Shown here piece by piece: positions 1-8,105 of a DNA stretch of 64,000 nt. The notes under the pieces were generated by a model, which was given only the letters and a program-made list of their open reading frames with translations, was not told where the DNA came from and ran no database searches. The DNA is taken from contig NC_092521.1 of NCBI RefSeq assembly GCF_037038585.1, positions 111,378,605 through 111,442,604 on the forward strand, read 5' to 3'. The stretch's first letter is position 1. Each line of letters begins with the position of its first letter. The translations under genes and the position numbers were made by a program. The stretch comes from Patagioenas fasciata. Lineage: Eukaryota; Chordata; Aves; Columbiformes; Columbidae.

Positions 1-680
1 TTGAAGAGCTCTGCAGTGCTCCTCAAGAAGAAATTCCCTTTGTCTTGCCACTGCTACCCAGCTGAAAAGGATTTCCATCCATGAGCTGAGGTTTGAAGGT
101 GGCCCTGGCAGCAGATTGTCTTACAGTGGAGAACCTCCAGCAGCCTCACGCAAGCTCTTCCTCCCTCAGCCCCTGCCCTGTGATGCCACCAGCTCCTCAA
201 GTGCTTCCTCCGGGATGTGTTGGGGCTGCCCCCGGGCCAGCTCTGGCAGTGGACACGGGACCCGGCTGCTCCTTTTGATCCTGCCCAGGGCATTGTGAGC
301 TCTGCGTTGCCGGGTGCTGGCATTGTGACGTGGGGGTGACAGAGCCCCACGTGTGCAGCCCCGCCCGCCCCCAATCCGCCCAGCACCCTATGGAGGAAGC
401 CTTTGGGGTGCTGGCCCCAGATCAGTCCCTGAGCTGAAGAGGCCCAGGAGGCTGTCCCTGCCCTTGGTGTGCATTCGCTGGGCAGAGCTGCTGGGTGTCC
501 CTGAGGCCTCCTCTGCCGCTCGGCTCCCCAGAACAAACCTCCTGCTGTTTCTCTTCTCTCAGGCAGAAACCAGCCCTGCAGCCTCGAGGCCACCCTAGTA
601 TAGCCATCTCCTCTCTGCCCCACATAAAATGCCCACTGGGTCCCACAGCAAGGAAGACCAGGGACTCAATCCAGCTGGAC
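1..680 (+). repeat. Unit head, no gene seen
   Basis: GC-rich non-coding sequence, identical in L2 (9978-10657). Parts also appear at 19800-20180 and, inverted, at 27616-27835 and 57440-57660. Its first 100 bases are a diverged duplicate of 9681-9780 in the unit tail (same order of 'gagctctgcagtgctcct', 'cttgccactgctacccagctgaaaagg'). Open frames of 60-189 codons occur on both strands, but none has a recognisable domain, so I treat them as chance frames in GC-rich DNA. Confidence 0.6.
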
Positions 681-717
681 ACAAACCCTTTCCTGAGGCA
701 TAAAGAGAGTGATTTTG

Positions 718-1060
718 AGAGCTGCAGAGAGCAGCAGCAGGAATAGAGGCCAAGCTTTCCCTGGTTCGTAAGAGGGAGAACCTTGAGAATCAGGCGCAGG
801 ACTGACCATGCCCAAAAGAAGAAGAAGAAGTAGAAGATGATGATGACGGGTGTGGTACCGTGGGATGTTTTCCAGAGCTACGTGACACGTAGCGACAACG
901 AGCGGACTTTTTGCCTTCCACAGCTTGTTTTGCTGCTGTGCTTCTTGGGCAGGGATGCACGAGAAGCGCTTTGGTCCCTGCCAGGCGCTTGTGTTGCCCG
1001 CAGGGAGAGGTGCCGAGTGGCAGCTGCGGATGTTGCAGCCGGGCTGGAGCCCTTCCAAGC
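718..1060 (+). repeat. Module P (twice per full unit)
   Basis: A block of about 350 bases starts 'agctgcagagagcagcagcagg' in short form and ends near the 'ctgccactcgg' landmark (reverse sense). It occurs at 718-1060 and 6598-6900 in L1, 10695-11037 and 16742-17040 in L2. Inverted copies lie near 31115-31420, 39410-39730, 47733-48053, 56052-56372 and 60780-61090. The two copies inside one unit are clearly diverged, while the same copy in different units is nearly identical. That means an older duplication inside the unit preceded the recent amplification. No protein family is recognisable. Confidence 0.7.
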
Positions 1061-1385
1061 AGGGGCTGTTTTGGTGGAGGGAGGTTTTTGGTTTTGGTAG
1101 CTTGGTTGAGGTTGTTGAGGTGGTTGGAGGTGGTTTGTTTGAGGCAGGTTCTTCTTTGAGGGTGGTTGTGGGAGGCTGGGTTGTTGAAGGCTGGTGGGTT
1201 TAGGTAGCTTGATGTAGGTGATACTTGGTTGAAGTTGTTTTCCCTTGGTTGTTTTAGGTGGGGTATGTGAAGTTGTTTTCATTGAGGTTGTTTCCAGTAT
1301 TTTGTTTGAGGTTGGTGTAGGTGGTTTGGTTGAGGTTGTTGAGATGGTTTGAGGTTGGGTGGCTTAGGTTGGTTCTGTTATAAAG
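1060..1385 (+). repeat. Degenerate G+T-rich array
   Basis: Irregular runs of GGTTG, GGTTTAGG and TTGAGGTTG with almost no C and few A on the plus strand. The L2 copy is 11037-11362. It ends where the ERV leader begins. Confidence 0.75.
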
Positions 1386-1400
1386 CTTCAGTTGCCATGG

Positions 1401-1411
1401 GGACTCGAACC
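1401..1411 (-). promoter_or_regulatory. tRNA-like B box in ERV leader
   Basis: The minus strand reads GGTTCGAGTCC, a perfect RNA polymerase III B-box. It is preceded by CAGACTCT and GCAAGTGGG, which loosely resemble anticodon-arm and A-box parts of a tRNA-Lys. The acceptor and T stems do not pair properly, so this is a tRNA-derived or tRNA-like fragment, not a tRNA gene. The L2 copy is at 11378-11388. Confidence 0.4.
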
Positions 1412-1836
1412 CATGACTGGAGAGTCTGTTTACCCTTCTCCCACTTGCATGCAGTCATTAGCGGGTCCATCCTGGCTCCAGTGACCGGGACGCAACAGAA
1501 GGCTCACTCAGGGTTACTCGATCTACCCCCAAGATCGCTAGCGGCAGACCCCCTTCTGGTGGAGTCAAGTCAGTAGCCCCCTTAGGTAGGTGCCCATTTA
1601 CAGCAATATGGGGAATCTGGCCATGCGGAGGCTTCCCTCGCCAGTTGCTGGCCCCCATGTTACAGGCCCACGTTACAGTAAAACAAAAGCATACCTTATC
1701 CGCTTAATTCAAAAAGTCGTTGTCTGCCCCCGCGGTGACCAGCCGGAGTGGAACGGAGCCCCTGTGAAATAAAAGGTGCGGGACACGTCTGGGAGGTCCG
1801 TTTCTCTCAGGCGGTCCGCACAGCCGGGCAGAGCTT

Positions 1837-1854
1837 GTCCCTTCGTGGTCGCCA
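1837..1854 (-). other. Retroviral primer-binding site, tRNA-Arg(UCG) type
   Basis: The 18 bases read on the plus strand as the 3' end of a tRNA-Arg(UCG), from the T-arm to CCA. On the minus strand they begin TGGCGACC, as a PBS should, four bases after the LTR terminal CA. The tRNA assignment rests on my recollection of the vertebrate tRNA-Arg(UCG) 3' half. The L2 copy is at 11814-11831. Confidence 0.7.
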
Positions 1855-2507
1855 AAATTGATATGTGGAAACAACTTTACAGCCTATAAAGTCATAAAAC
1901 TTTACAACGTGCAAGCCTATAAAGCGGGTACGTTTATCTGATATCAGGCGCAAGGGGGATCGTTCCACCATTCATGCGCACCTTCTAACACTATGAGGTG
2001 TGTTTAAATACAGCAAGGTGTTAGGTATTCATAATGACCCCAGGAACGCCTATACTTATTCATAACCTTTCCCCGCTTCTTATTAAAATGAGTCCCAGGT
2101 CATAATTTCCAAAGCCTCCTCCTAGACAGCTCCCTGTTGCGCCTGCGCGGTGCCATCTGGTGGTCTTGAGGAGGGGTCTTTGGATGAAGGCTCCTTCAGC
2201 TTCGTCACAGTGAACTTTTTACCTTTGGCTCATTATGTTGAATTGACTGGGACCCAAGCGGCCAAGTCAATTGAAACCAGGCTGGCGCCCCCTTTTGCTC
2301 TAAGTCTTTGTTACCTCGTCTCCTCAAGTTTACAGCTGGGTGCAGTAAAACTTCTTATCTTGGCATTCGAGGGGGTTCTGTTTTTCTTAGCATGAGTCTA
2401 CATAAAGCTCTAAACTAAGCACTTATTGTGTGCCTAAGCCTTAAAGTGGTAGTTCATTAGTAGGCACCCATTATATGTTTAGTTAACCCTTAAAATGGTA
2501 GTTCCCT

Positions 2508-2676
2508 CTATCATGTCCCCTCCCCCCCCATCCCCTGTCTCTCACCCCTTCTCCCCCCCTCTTCCCCCCACCCCCTTCCCCTCTCCCCGCTCTGTCCCCC
2601 CTCCCCGTCCTATCCCTCTCTCTTCACTTCCCCTCCCTCCTTCTCCCTCTCTCCCCCCTCCCTCCTCTTTTCCCTA
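2508..2676 (+). repeat. C+T (polypyrimidine) tract
   Basis: About 170 bases of CCCT/CCCCCT/TCTCC with almost no purines, copied at 12485-12653 in L2. In the M units the equivalent is a shorter G+A tract with a 10-base G run (35232-35340, 43558-43663, 51880-51981). Confidence 0.9.
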
Positions 2677-2735
2677 AAAAAGACTTTCAAGGACACAAAA
2701 CACAATGGATACAAAGTGTTCCTTTTTATTTTATT
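2677..2735 (+). repeat. Tail module: CCCTAAAAA / GGACACAAAAC / T-rich
   Basis: After each pyrimidine tract comes 'ccctaaaaa', a gap, 'aaggacacaaaac(a/g)caatgg', 'atacaa(a)gtgtt' and then a T-rich run. It recurs at 6350-6430, 12654-12712, 16450-16565, and inverted near 31575-31650, 35185-35230, 39885-39950, 43510-43555, 48205-48270, 51835-51878, 56525-56590 and 61235-61385. The constant order looks like the 3' tail of one retroelement copied twice within the ancestral unit. I cannot name the element. Confidence 0.6.
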
Positions 2736-2839
2736 ATAGGTTCTTGAAGGTTGGTTAGTTGCTTGCTGTTGTTGTAGGTTGCTTTAGGTGAGTTGTTCTA
2801 TGCTGGTTTGGGTGTGCTGTTCTAGCTAAGTTTAGGACC

Positions 2840-3245
2840 ACCTCGTGGAGCAGCAGGCACCCAGCCCAAATGGCCCAAAGAAGCCATGGCAAGGGGCCGT
2901 GCTCAGCGCTGCAGAGGAAGGCAAAAAACCCCCGGAGACGCTTGCTGTCCCACCTGGGGGAAAAAAAAGCCTTCCTCCCCCCAGCTGCAGGGCACGAGAG
3001 GCCATCTTCCTGGTGCTTGAGCAGCAGGCAGGATCCGAGCCAAAAGGGCCCAGAGGAGCTCTGCAAAGTGGTCATGCTCAATGCTGCAGAGGAAGGCAAA
3101 AAACCCCCGGGGACCAGTGCCAATCTGCCCCGGGGGAAAAAATTCCTTCCTGACCCCAGTGCTGGCGATCGGCTGTTCCCTGAGCATGTGAGCCAGACCT
3201 GGCTCCTTGTCCCACAGGCTGCTCACGCCTCCCAGGACCTGCCCA
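2840..3245 (+). repeat. Module Q, with internal tandem duplication
   Basis: About 400 bases made of two diverged halves of about 173 bases, each opening with 'gcagaggaaggcaaaaaacc' (2911 and 3084). Other copies: 8985-9375, 12817-13222, 19129-19520, and inverted 28520-28920, 34680-35085, 43003-43408, 51321-51726, 58315-58715. A fragment of about 90 bases lies beside the CR1 at 38925-39015, 47248-47338 and 55567-55657. Open frames run through it in several frames on both strands because stops are rare, not because a protein is conserved. It resembles an interspersed sauropsid sequence I have seen before but cannot name with confidence. Confidence 0.65.
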
Positions 3246-3299
3246 AGCCCTATCTTATCCTATCCTCTCCTACCCTACCCTAGGCTATCCTACCTTGCG

Positions 3300-3625
3300 C
3301 TGGAGCCATCTCCTGGACTTGGGAGAGTGCCCAAAGGCCTCCGACCTAACGGACCTTGGCGGGGGGCAAGAACGCTTCGGAAAATCCTGCTTCCAGCTGT
3401 CCTGTCAAGAATTCATGACCAAACCTGGGCAGAGAAAACAAAATGCCAGAGATGAAACTTACTGCACGTAACAAGAGGACACAACAGAGATGACGGAGGA
3501 AAACAGCAAGAGGGGAAGGAGAGGAGGAGCAGAGAACACAGAAGGAAACGAGACCCTTGAATCTCACCCAATCAGAGGAGTAAGAGAAGGCTTCCAAAAG
3601 ACCAGGCTCTGAATACAAAGCATAC
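3300..3625 (-). other. CRTAP-like intron segment
   Basis: The minus strand immediately downstream of the splice donor at 3625/3626 ('gtatgctttgtattcagagcctggtctt') matches, with divergence, the sequence downstream of the CRTAP-like exon donor in the spacer (20514 down to about 20220). It contains no coding exon that I can see. Copies: 13277-13602 in L2, and inverted 34282-34610, 42604-42935 and 50922-51250. Confidence 0.65.
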
Positions 3626-3832
3626 CTCGTAAGGTTTTGTCTCCAAACTTTTCCTCTTTTGAAGGCAAGCTGCAGATCCCACGCTGTCCTTTGGTCTCCG
3701 ACGCGGCGTCCTTCGGTCCCCGGCGGTCTCTGGCGCTCTCCAGCGGGCTTCTGTGCACACACACACGCACATATCTGGTTTTTATTTTCTATATCTACAC
3801 ATTTCTATTAACTCTAGAGTCTGTATACACGT
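3626..3832 (-). other. Exon 2 of the PM(E/D)VDPP gene, chimeric, L1
   Basis: On the minus strand a strong acceptor (a pyrimidine run, then CTGTAG, at 3833-3855) opens this exon, and the donor GAG|gtatgc closes it at 3626. The exon's last codons in one frame read SLETKPYE, which matches the end of a CRTAP exon (DLETKSYE in the family); the donor position matches too. AATAAA occurs inside it (3781-3786), so the transcript could end here or splice onward. It lies after the stop codon of exon 1 and would be 3' UTR. Confidence 0.5.
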
Positions 3833-4086
3833 CTACAGGGAGAAGGAGAAAAAGTCTGAATTATTTGTGCCATGTGCAAACCTTTTCCCTTGAAGGCAAG
3901 CTCCAGCTCCAGCGCTGCCCTTGGGTGTCCTGGCCGTCTGTGGGGGCTCCTGAGGACTCCTCCCGGTGCTCTGGGGCTGCCGACCAGAAGATGGCAGCGA
4001 CTCTCCTCGCCTCTTCCCCAGGCCCCAGGGCAGAGGAGATGCCCCGGCATGAGGGCCGGGGCTGCGGGCTGGGAAGCCGGGCTCAC
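3833..4086 (-). other. Intron of the PM(E/D)VDPP gene, L1
   Basis: About 254 bases with a GTGAGC donor at the upper end and a TTTTTCTCCTTCTCCCTGTAG-type acceptor at the lower end, the expected short GC-rich intron. Equivalent introns: 13821-14074 (L2), 33814-34067 (M1), 42136-42389 (M2), 50454-50707 (M3). Confidence 0.55.
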
Positions 4087-4158
4087 CTGCGGCTCCAGAG
4101 CGGCTGCTGCTCCGGCCCGGCCCATCCCGTCCCGTCCCGTCCCATGCCCCGGAGGCGG

Positions 4159-4476
4159 CTAGTGGCGGCTGCGGGGGCGGCGCCGCTTGTGCCCAGGCGC
4201 CTGCTTGGGGGCTCTGGGAGAGCCCCCGGCCGTCCTGCGGCGCTTCGGGCACCACGGCGCTGGGGGCAGCCCGCCCACGCTGCTCTTGTGCCCCAGCAGC
4301 CCTGCCTGAGGCGGGTCCACGTCCATCGGCTCCGCCTCCTCCCGAGGCGGGTCGATGTCCATGGGCTGCTCCTCCTCCTCCCGGGGTGGGTCAACCTCCA
4401 TCGGCTCCTCCTCTCGCCTGGGGGCGGTGCTGCTGCTCCCGGCAGGCTGCCGCCGTTTCTTGGGCGGCGGAGCCAT
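4159..4476 (-). CDS. Unrecognised basic/Pro-rich protein with PM(E/D)VDPP repeats, L1
   Basis: 105 codons. I chose the start at 4476 because CCCATGG is a good Kozak context and the protein then begins MAPPPKKRRQ; an upstream in-frame ATG would add 49 residues. Residues 4-8 (PPKKRR), 75-79 (PKRRR) and the C-terminal HKRRRPRSRH are basic clusters like nuclear localisation signals. Residues about 22-56 hold three acidic repeats, PMEVDPP, PMDIDPP and PMDVDPP, each preceded by REE/EEE. The repeats keep the peptide while codons vary (GTT/ATC/GTG, CCA/CCG), which supports this frame over the other long GC-rich frames. A donor CAG|gtgagc at 4087/4086 and exon 2 follow. It lies head to head with LSM5 exon 1, ATG to ATG about 560 bases. 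Function unknown; a nuclear location is inference. Five copies in the window. Confidence 0.6.
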   Translation of the reverse strand: MAPPPKKRRQPAGSSSTAPRREEEPMEVDPPREEEEQPMDIDPPREEAEPMDVDPPQAGLLGHKSSVGGLPPAPWCPKRRRTAGGSPRAPKQAPGHKRRRPRSRH

Positions 4477-4700
4477 GGGCCGGGGGGTCCGTGAGCCTCC
4501 TCTTCTTTCTTCTGCTCGCTGCGGCCTCTTCTCTCCGAGCGCTGGCGCGGCTGGCACGGCTCTGCTCCAACTGCCACAACAGAGGCTCGCGGCGTCCCCA
4601 GCGAACGCTGCGGTGGCCGGCATGGCGGCCCACAGGGCCACGAGGGCCCCGTCGCGGGGCCATTTTGCTCTGCAGTGCTGTCAATGCTTATACTTGGTTT

Positions 4701-4726
4701 GCCTCGCCTCGCCTCGCCTCGCCTCA
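4701..4726 (+). repeat. (GCCTC)n short tandem repeat in divergent promoter
   Basis: Five GCCTC units between the two divergent genes. Copy number differs between units: 14689-14714 in L2, and inverted 33180-33204 (M1), 41486-41526 (M2, longest), 49809-49844 (M3). Confidence 0.9.
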
Positions 4727-4929
4727 GGTGGAACCAACTCATTTGCCTTTTGTCTAAAGGAAAGACCGACAGCCGCACATCTTTTGACAGTATCTTTGAC
4801 CAGCACGACAAACCTGGCACTTGTATTGCACAATTATCCTGTGCTAAGGGATTCTGCTGTTTCTTTAGTGCTGTACGATGAAGAATGCAAAAGGTGTTTG
4901 AAGAGACAGTGCTCGTTCCCGCGTTTACC

Positions 4930-5036
4930 GGCACACGGGGCGGGGCCGAGGAGCGACGGCTCTGCCATCCGCTCGTCAGGGCTGCTGGCTCGGTCTTTGC
5001 GGGAGGCGGTAGCGATTGGTCGGCTCTGTGTCCAGC
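4930..5036 (+). promoter_or_regulatory. LSM5: LSM5 promoter / divergent CpG-rich promoter, L1
   Basis: GC box GGGGCGGGGCC at 4937-4947 and an inverted CCAAT box (ATTGG, 5015-5019) lie 90 and 20 bases before the LSM5 ATG. There is no TATA box, as usual for a housekeeping CpG promoter. The same elements are kept in L2 (14918-15024) and, inverted, in M1 (32869-32975), M2 (41176-41282) and M3 (49499-49605). The PM(E/D)VDPP gene is transcribed away on the other strand, so this interval may drive both. Confidence 0.65.
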
Positions 5037-5085
5037 ATGGCGGCCAAGGCGAGCAGCAGCCCCTCTCAGCTGCTGCTGCCGCTCG
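5037..5085 (+). pseudogene. LSM5: LSM5 first coding exon, L1 (5' gene fragment)
   Basis: Sixteen codons plus one base, MAAKASSSPSQLLLPL, then G|gtaagc. It aligns with the N-terminus of LSM5 (MAANATTNPSQLLPL in mammals), the U6 snRNA/mRNA-decay LSm ring subunit, and the donor falls at the expected place. The start is in context AGCATGG. Only intron 1 follows; it is cut after about 750 bases by an ERVL LTR piece at about 5838, and no further LSM5 exon follows within the left arm. So this copy can start transcription but cannot by itself encode LSM5. I call it a fragment, not a dead exon: promoter, start codon and donor are all intact. Confidence 0.8.
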
Positions 5086-5837
5086 GTAAGCGGCGCCGCG
5101 ACGCTTCCGCGCTCTCCCGGTGCCCGGGCGGGGCTGCGCTGGGGCCCGGCCTGTGCCCGGCGGGCGGGCGGGGAGGCCGAGGCCGCTTGCGGGCACGCGT
5201 GGGTGGCGCGGTCGGCGCCGCCGCTTGGCGGGCAGCTGGAGCGGGGGGAGCGGGTGTGCCCGCCGGGTCCGGCGGTGTCGGCCGGTGCGGGAAAATCCCG
5301 TCGAAGATGTTACAGGCTTGTGAGTATTATTTCTGCTTGTTGTTGCTGTTTAAGTTTGTGTTTCCTGAGGGAAAACTTGCTGTAAGGTCTGTAAGCAAAA
5401 CGTGCTTGTTTTTTTGGAATGAATGTTTGCCAGCTGAGTAGTTTCTGCCTTGGACTGAATCCTTGGGGTGATCTGTTCGGGGCAGCCCTTTCATAGAGTA
5501 GCAGTTGCGTGACTGATCCTTGTCATCGGGTTCCTAACTGGTAGCCTTTATTTGGCGTGGGTTGTTGTGTTGAACTTCTCCGTAGTTCGTTTGCTTTTCC
5601 ATTTCCTGAAGGTCTAGGCAAAGATTAAACAAATGAGTGGACTTAAAGAGAAGTATTTGTTATTTGGCCATGCCATGTTGCTATTTGAAACCTGTTTTGA
5701 TTCTTGGTGATATTCAAGAAGTTGCCGCGACTCAGAGGGCAAATCTTGATGTGCTGAGCAGAAGAGTGCAATGGATCTTTTTGGTTGCCAGGTAGCTTTC
5801 CTGACCCATGTGGCCAGTTGATCGAGATTCCACTGCA
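5086..5837 (+). other. LSM5 intron 1 segment, L1
   Basis: Intronic sequence shared by all units and also present beside the spacer (27006-27540, inverted), where it adjoins the intron leading to the LSM5 3' exons. The shared sequence stops at 'ccactgca' in the units, and the LTR piece begins there. Copies: 15074-15842 (L2), and inverted 32060-32819, 40367-41126 and 48690-49449; truncated at 57009-57412. Confidence 0.75.
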
Positions 5838-6060
5838 CGCCTGAGAGAGTGAGAAAGATCCCCTCCCTCCTTAAAGAATGACCGTGATGCTAATGGGATG
5901 AAATACGCTTGTTGATCAGCCTGGATGTCAGTCAAGCTCTGTCCCATCTCTGCCCCCCTTCCTCGACAGGTCCCATCTGTGGGCAGAGCGGTCAGAATGT
6001 CCCTGGCTCTCAGACCAGAGCAATTACAAACATTAGTTCTGTGCTGGGGTGTTAGCTCTT
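5838..6060 (-). mobile_element. Truncated ERVL-type LTR piece
   Basis: On the minus strand this matches the LTR at the right edge of the array (61742-61925: 'gaggaaggggggcagagatggg', 'ttaaggagggaggggatct'). It is cut at 'ctctctcaggcg', exactly where LSM5 intron 1 begins. Other unit copies: 15843-16065 (minus), and plus-strand 31840-32059, 40147-40366, 48470-48689 and 56789-57008. Confidence 0.65.
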
Positions 6061-6207
6061 GTTCTCAACCTAATTCCAAAGAATGACTGTGCGAGCTGTG
6101 AAAAAGAAAGGTTTCTAACCGCGTGAAGAAAATCAGTTCGCTTTCGGCGAAAAGAGCACAATTTCTTTCAGGTATGGAGCCCTCAGGGCTCTGTCAGGGC
6201 TTTCTTT

Positions 6208-6345
6208 TCTCCTCTGCCTTCCCTTCCCTTCCTTTCCCTTCCCTTCCCTTCCCTTCCCTTCCCTTCCCTTCCCTTCCCTTCCCTTCCCTTCCCTTCCCTT
6301 CCCTTCCCTTCCCTTCCCTTCCACCTTCCCTCTCCCTTCCTTCAC
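6208..6345 (+). repeat. (TTCCC)n pentanucleotide array
   Basis: About 20 uninterrupted CCCTT/TTCCC units in L1. The L2 copy (16215-16435) is longer with several CCCCCTT interruptions. S2 carries the longest uninterrupted version, as GGGAA (61400-61570). M1-M3 and S1 keep only 3-6 units (for example 31655-31685, 39955-39990). Confidence 0.95.
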
Positions 6346-7014
6346 TCTTCCCTAAAAACCACTTCCCAGGACACAAAACGCAATGGATACAAGTGTTTCT
6401 ATTTGATTTTGTTTTATTTTCTTTTTTAATTTACTTCCTTTGATGTTATTTCATGTCATTTCTGTTTCTCACTCTGTTTCAGAGCCAGTGCTCACAATCC
6501 TTAACACAAGCCCACGTGTAGCCAGGAGCAGGCTGATGCATTCTTCAGTTTAGCTTGAACAAACAGCCCTTGCAGGCTGGCAAAGGCAAGTCCCAGAGCT
6601 GCAGAGAGCAGCAGCAGGAATAGAGGCCAAGCTTTCCCTGGTTGTTGAAGAGGGAGAACCTTGAGAATGAGGCGCGGGCCTGACCATGCACAAAAGAAGA
6701 GGTATGTGGTACTGTGGGATCTTTTCCGAAGCATCACATGTAGCGATGACAAGCAGACGTTTTGCCTTCCACACCTTGTTTTGCTGCTGTGCTTCTCGGG
6801 CAGGGATGCACGAGAAGCGCTCTGGTCCCTGCCAGGCGCTGGTGTTGCCCGCAGGGAGAGCTGCCGAGTGGCAGCTGCGAATCCTTCCTGTTCCTGACAG
6901 GACACCAGTGGCTGCTCCAAAGCACTGGGTCCCCATGCAACATCTCTGCATCCTGTTGCCTACATCTGCCTTCTTTGTCTGTAACTTGTTTGGGTTTTGC
7001 CTGTTTCTTTCTAC

Positions 7015-8105
7015 CTTGTTTGTTTTTTTGTTGTGGTGGTGGTGGTGGTGTTGTTTCTCTTGTTGCTGTTGTTCTGGTTTTGTTGGGGCTTTTGAAGTTT
7101 GTTTCGTTTGGTTGGTTTAGGTCAGTTTCTATGAGTTGGTTTTGGTAGGCTTTTTGAGAGTGGTTGTTCGAAGGTGGTTGTTTGACGCTGTATTACGTTG
7201 TTGGTAGGTTGTGTGTTCGTAGGTCACTGAAGGCGGGTTGTTTTAGGTTAAGGTTTGTTAAGTTTGGTTTAGGTTGGCGGTCTTAGCTGCTTGTTTCAGG
7301 TTTGATGGTTTAGCTTGGTTTGGGTTGGTTAGTTTAGGTGGGCAGGTTCAGGTTGTTTGATGTGATTTTCTTAGCGCTGCTCTGTGTGGTTTAGCTTAGG
7401 AGCTTTCTTTTTCTTGGTTTTGCTGGGTTCTTTGGTTGGTGCTGTTTTCTGAGGATTCTTTAGCACTGGTTGTGTTAGTTTGGTTTAGGTTTCTGGTTTT
7501 AGTAGCTTGGTTCAGTTTGTTGCGGTCGTTTGAGGTTGGTTTGAGGCAGGTTCTTTGAGGGTGGTTGTGAGAGGCTGGTTGTTGAAGGCTGGTGGGTTGA
7601 GGTTGCTTGATGCAGGTGATTTTTGGTTGAAGTTGTCTTCCGTCGGTTGTTGTAGGTGGCGTATCTGAAGCCGTTTTCATGGAGGCTGTTTTCTTTAGTT
7701 TGGTTGAGGTTTGTTTAGATGATTTTAAGTTGGGGGTGGGTTGGTTATTTGAGGTTGTTTCTTTTCAGTAAGCAGTTTAGGTGGGTTGGTGGGTGTCTGT
7801 GTTTTTAGGTAGGTTGGTTTAGGCAGGTTTGGTTTACATTGTTTAGGTCGCTTGAAGGGTTTCTGTTAAGGTTGGTTCAGGTTGTTTGGTTTAGGTTGGT
7901 TTAGTTATTTCCTGGTAGGTTGTTTAGGGCAGTGTTATGCACGGTGCATGTTTTGAAGATGGGTTCCTTCAGGCTGGGGTGGCTTAGATTGGTTGTTGAG
8001 GGTGCTTTAGGTGGTTTGGTTAGATGTACATTGTGTTTTGTTGGTTTTAGGTTGTGTCTGGATGCTTTGGATGTGACTGCAATCTCGCTGGGACATGTGT
8101 CCCCC
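7015..8105 (+). repeat. Long degenerate G+T-rich array, block 1
   Basis: About 1.1 kb built from irregular GGTTTAGGTT, GGTTGGTTT and TTGTTGTGGTGG words with C below a few percent on the plus strand. It begins with a (GGT)n/(TTG)n stretch at about 7028-7060. The complementary strand has a stop-free frame of 94 codons rich in T, N, Q and P (7396-7680), which I regard as low-complexity. The L2 copy is 17165-18250. Confidence 0.85.

Larger units (their letters stand above)
1385..2490 (-). mobile_element. ERV fragment in L1: LTR, primer-binding site and leader
   Basis: On the minus strand an LTR-like block (about 2490 down to 1859) ends in CA. Four bases later comes a primer-binding site (1854-1837) complementary to the 3' end of a tRNA-Arg(UCG), followed by about 450 bases of untranslated leader to 1385. 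The LTR has a TATTTAAA box (about 1993-2002) as a plausible promoter. The 5' edge of the LTR is uncertain, because near-repeats of 'aactaccattttaagg' make it hard to place. No gag, pol or env frame follows in this copy, so it is a non-coding remnant. The same insertion site in the M units keeps a different part of an ERV (gag-pro). Confidence 0.7.

Noticed and set aside
1385-1420. A tRNA gene at the end of the ERV leader
   Set aside because: The B-box is good, but the acceptor and T stems do not pair and a proper A-box/D-arm is missing.
2840-3245. Protein-coding exon in module Q (frames of 102-137 codons)
   Set aside because: Several frames on both strands are open, with no family match and no splice or start signals specific to one frame.
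6123-6443. Ser/Leu/Pro/Phe-repeat frames over (TTCCC)n and (GGGAA)n tracts
   Set aside because: Pentanucleotide repeats are open in all frames; not genes.
7396-7680. 94-codon T/N/Q/P-rich frame on the C-rich strand of the array, open in four copies
   Set aside because: Low-complexity DNA nearly without G on that strand rarely makes stops, and no start context or domain is seen.
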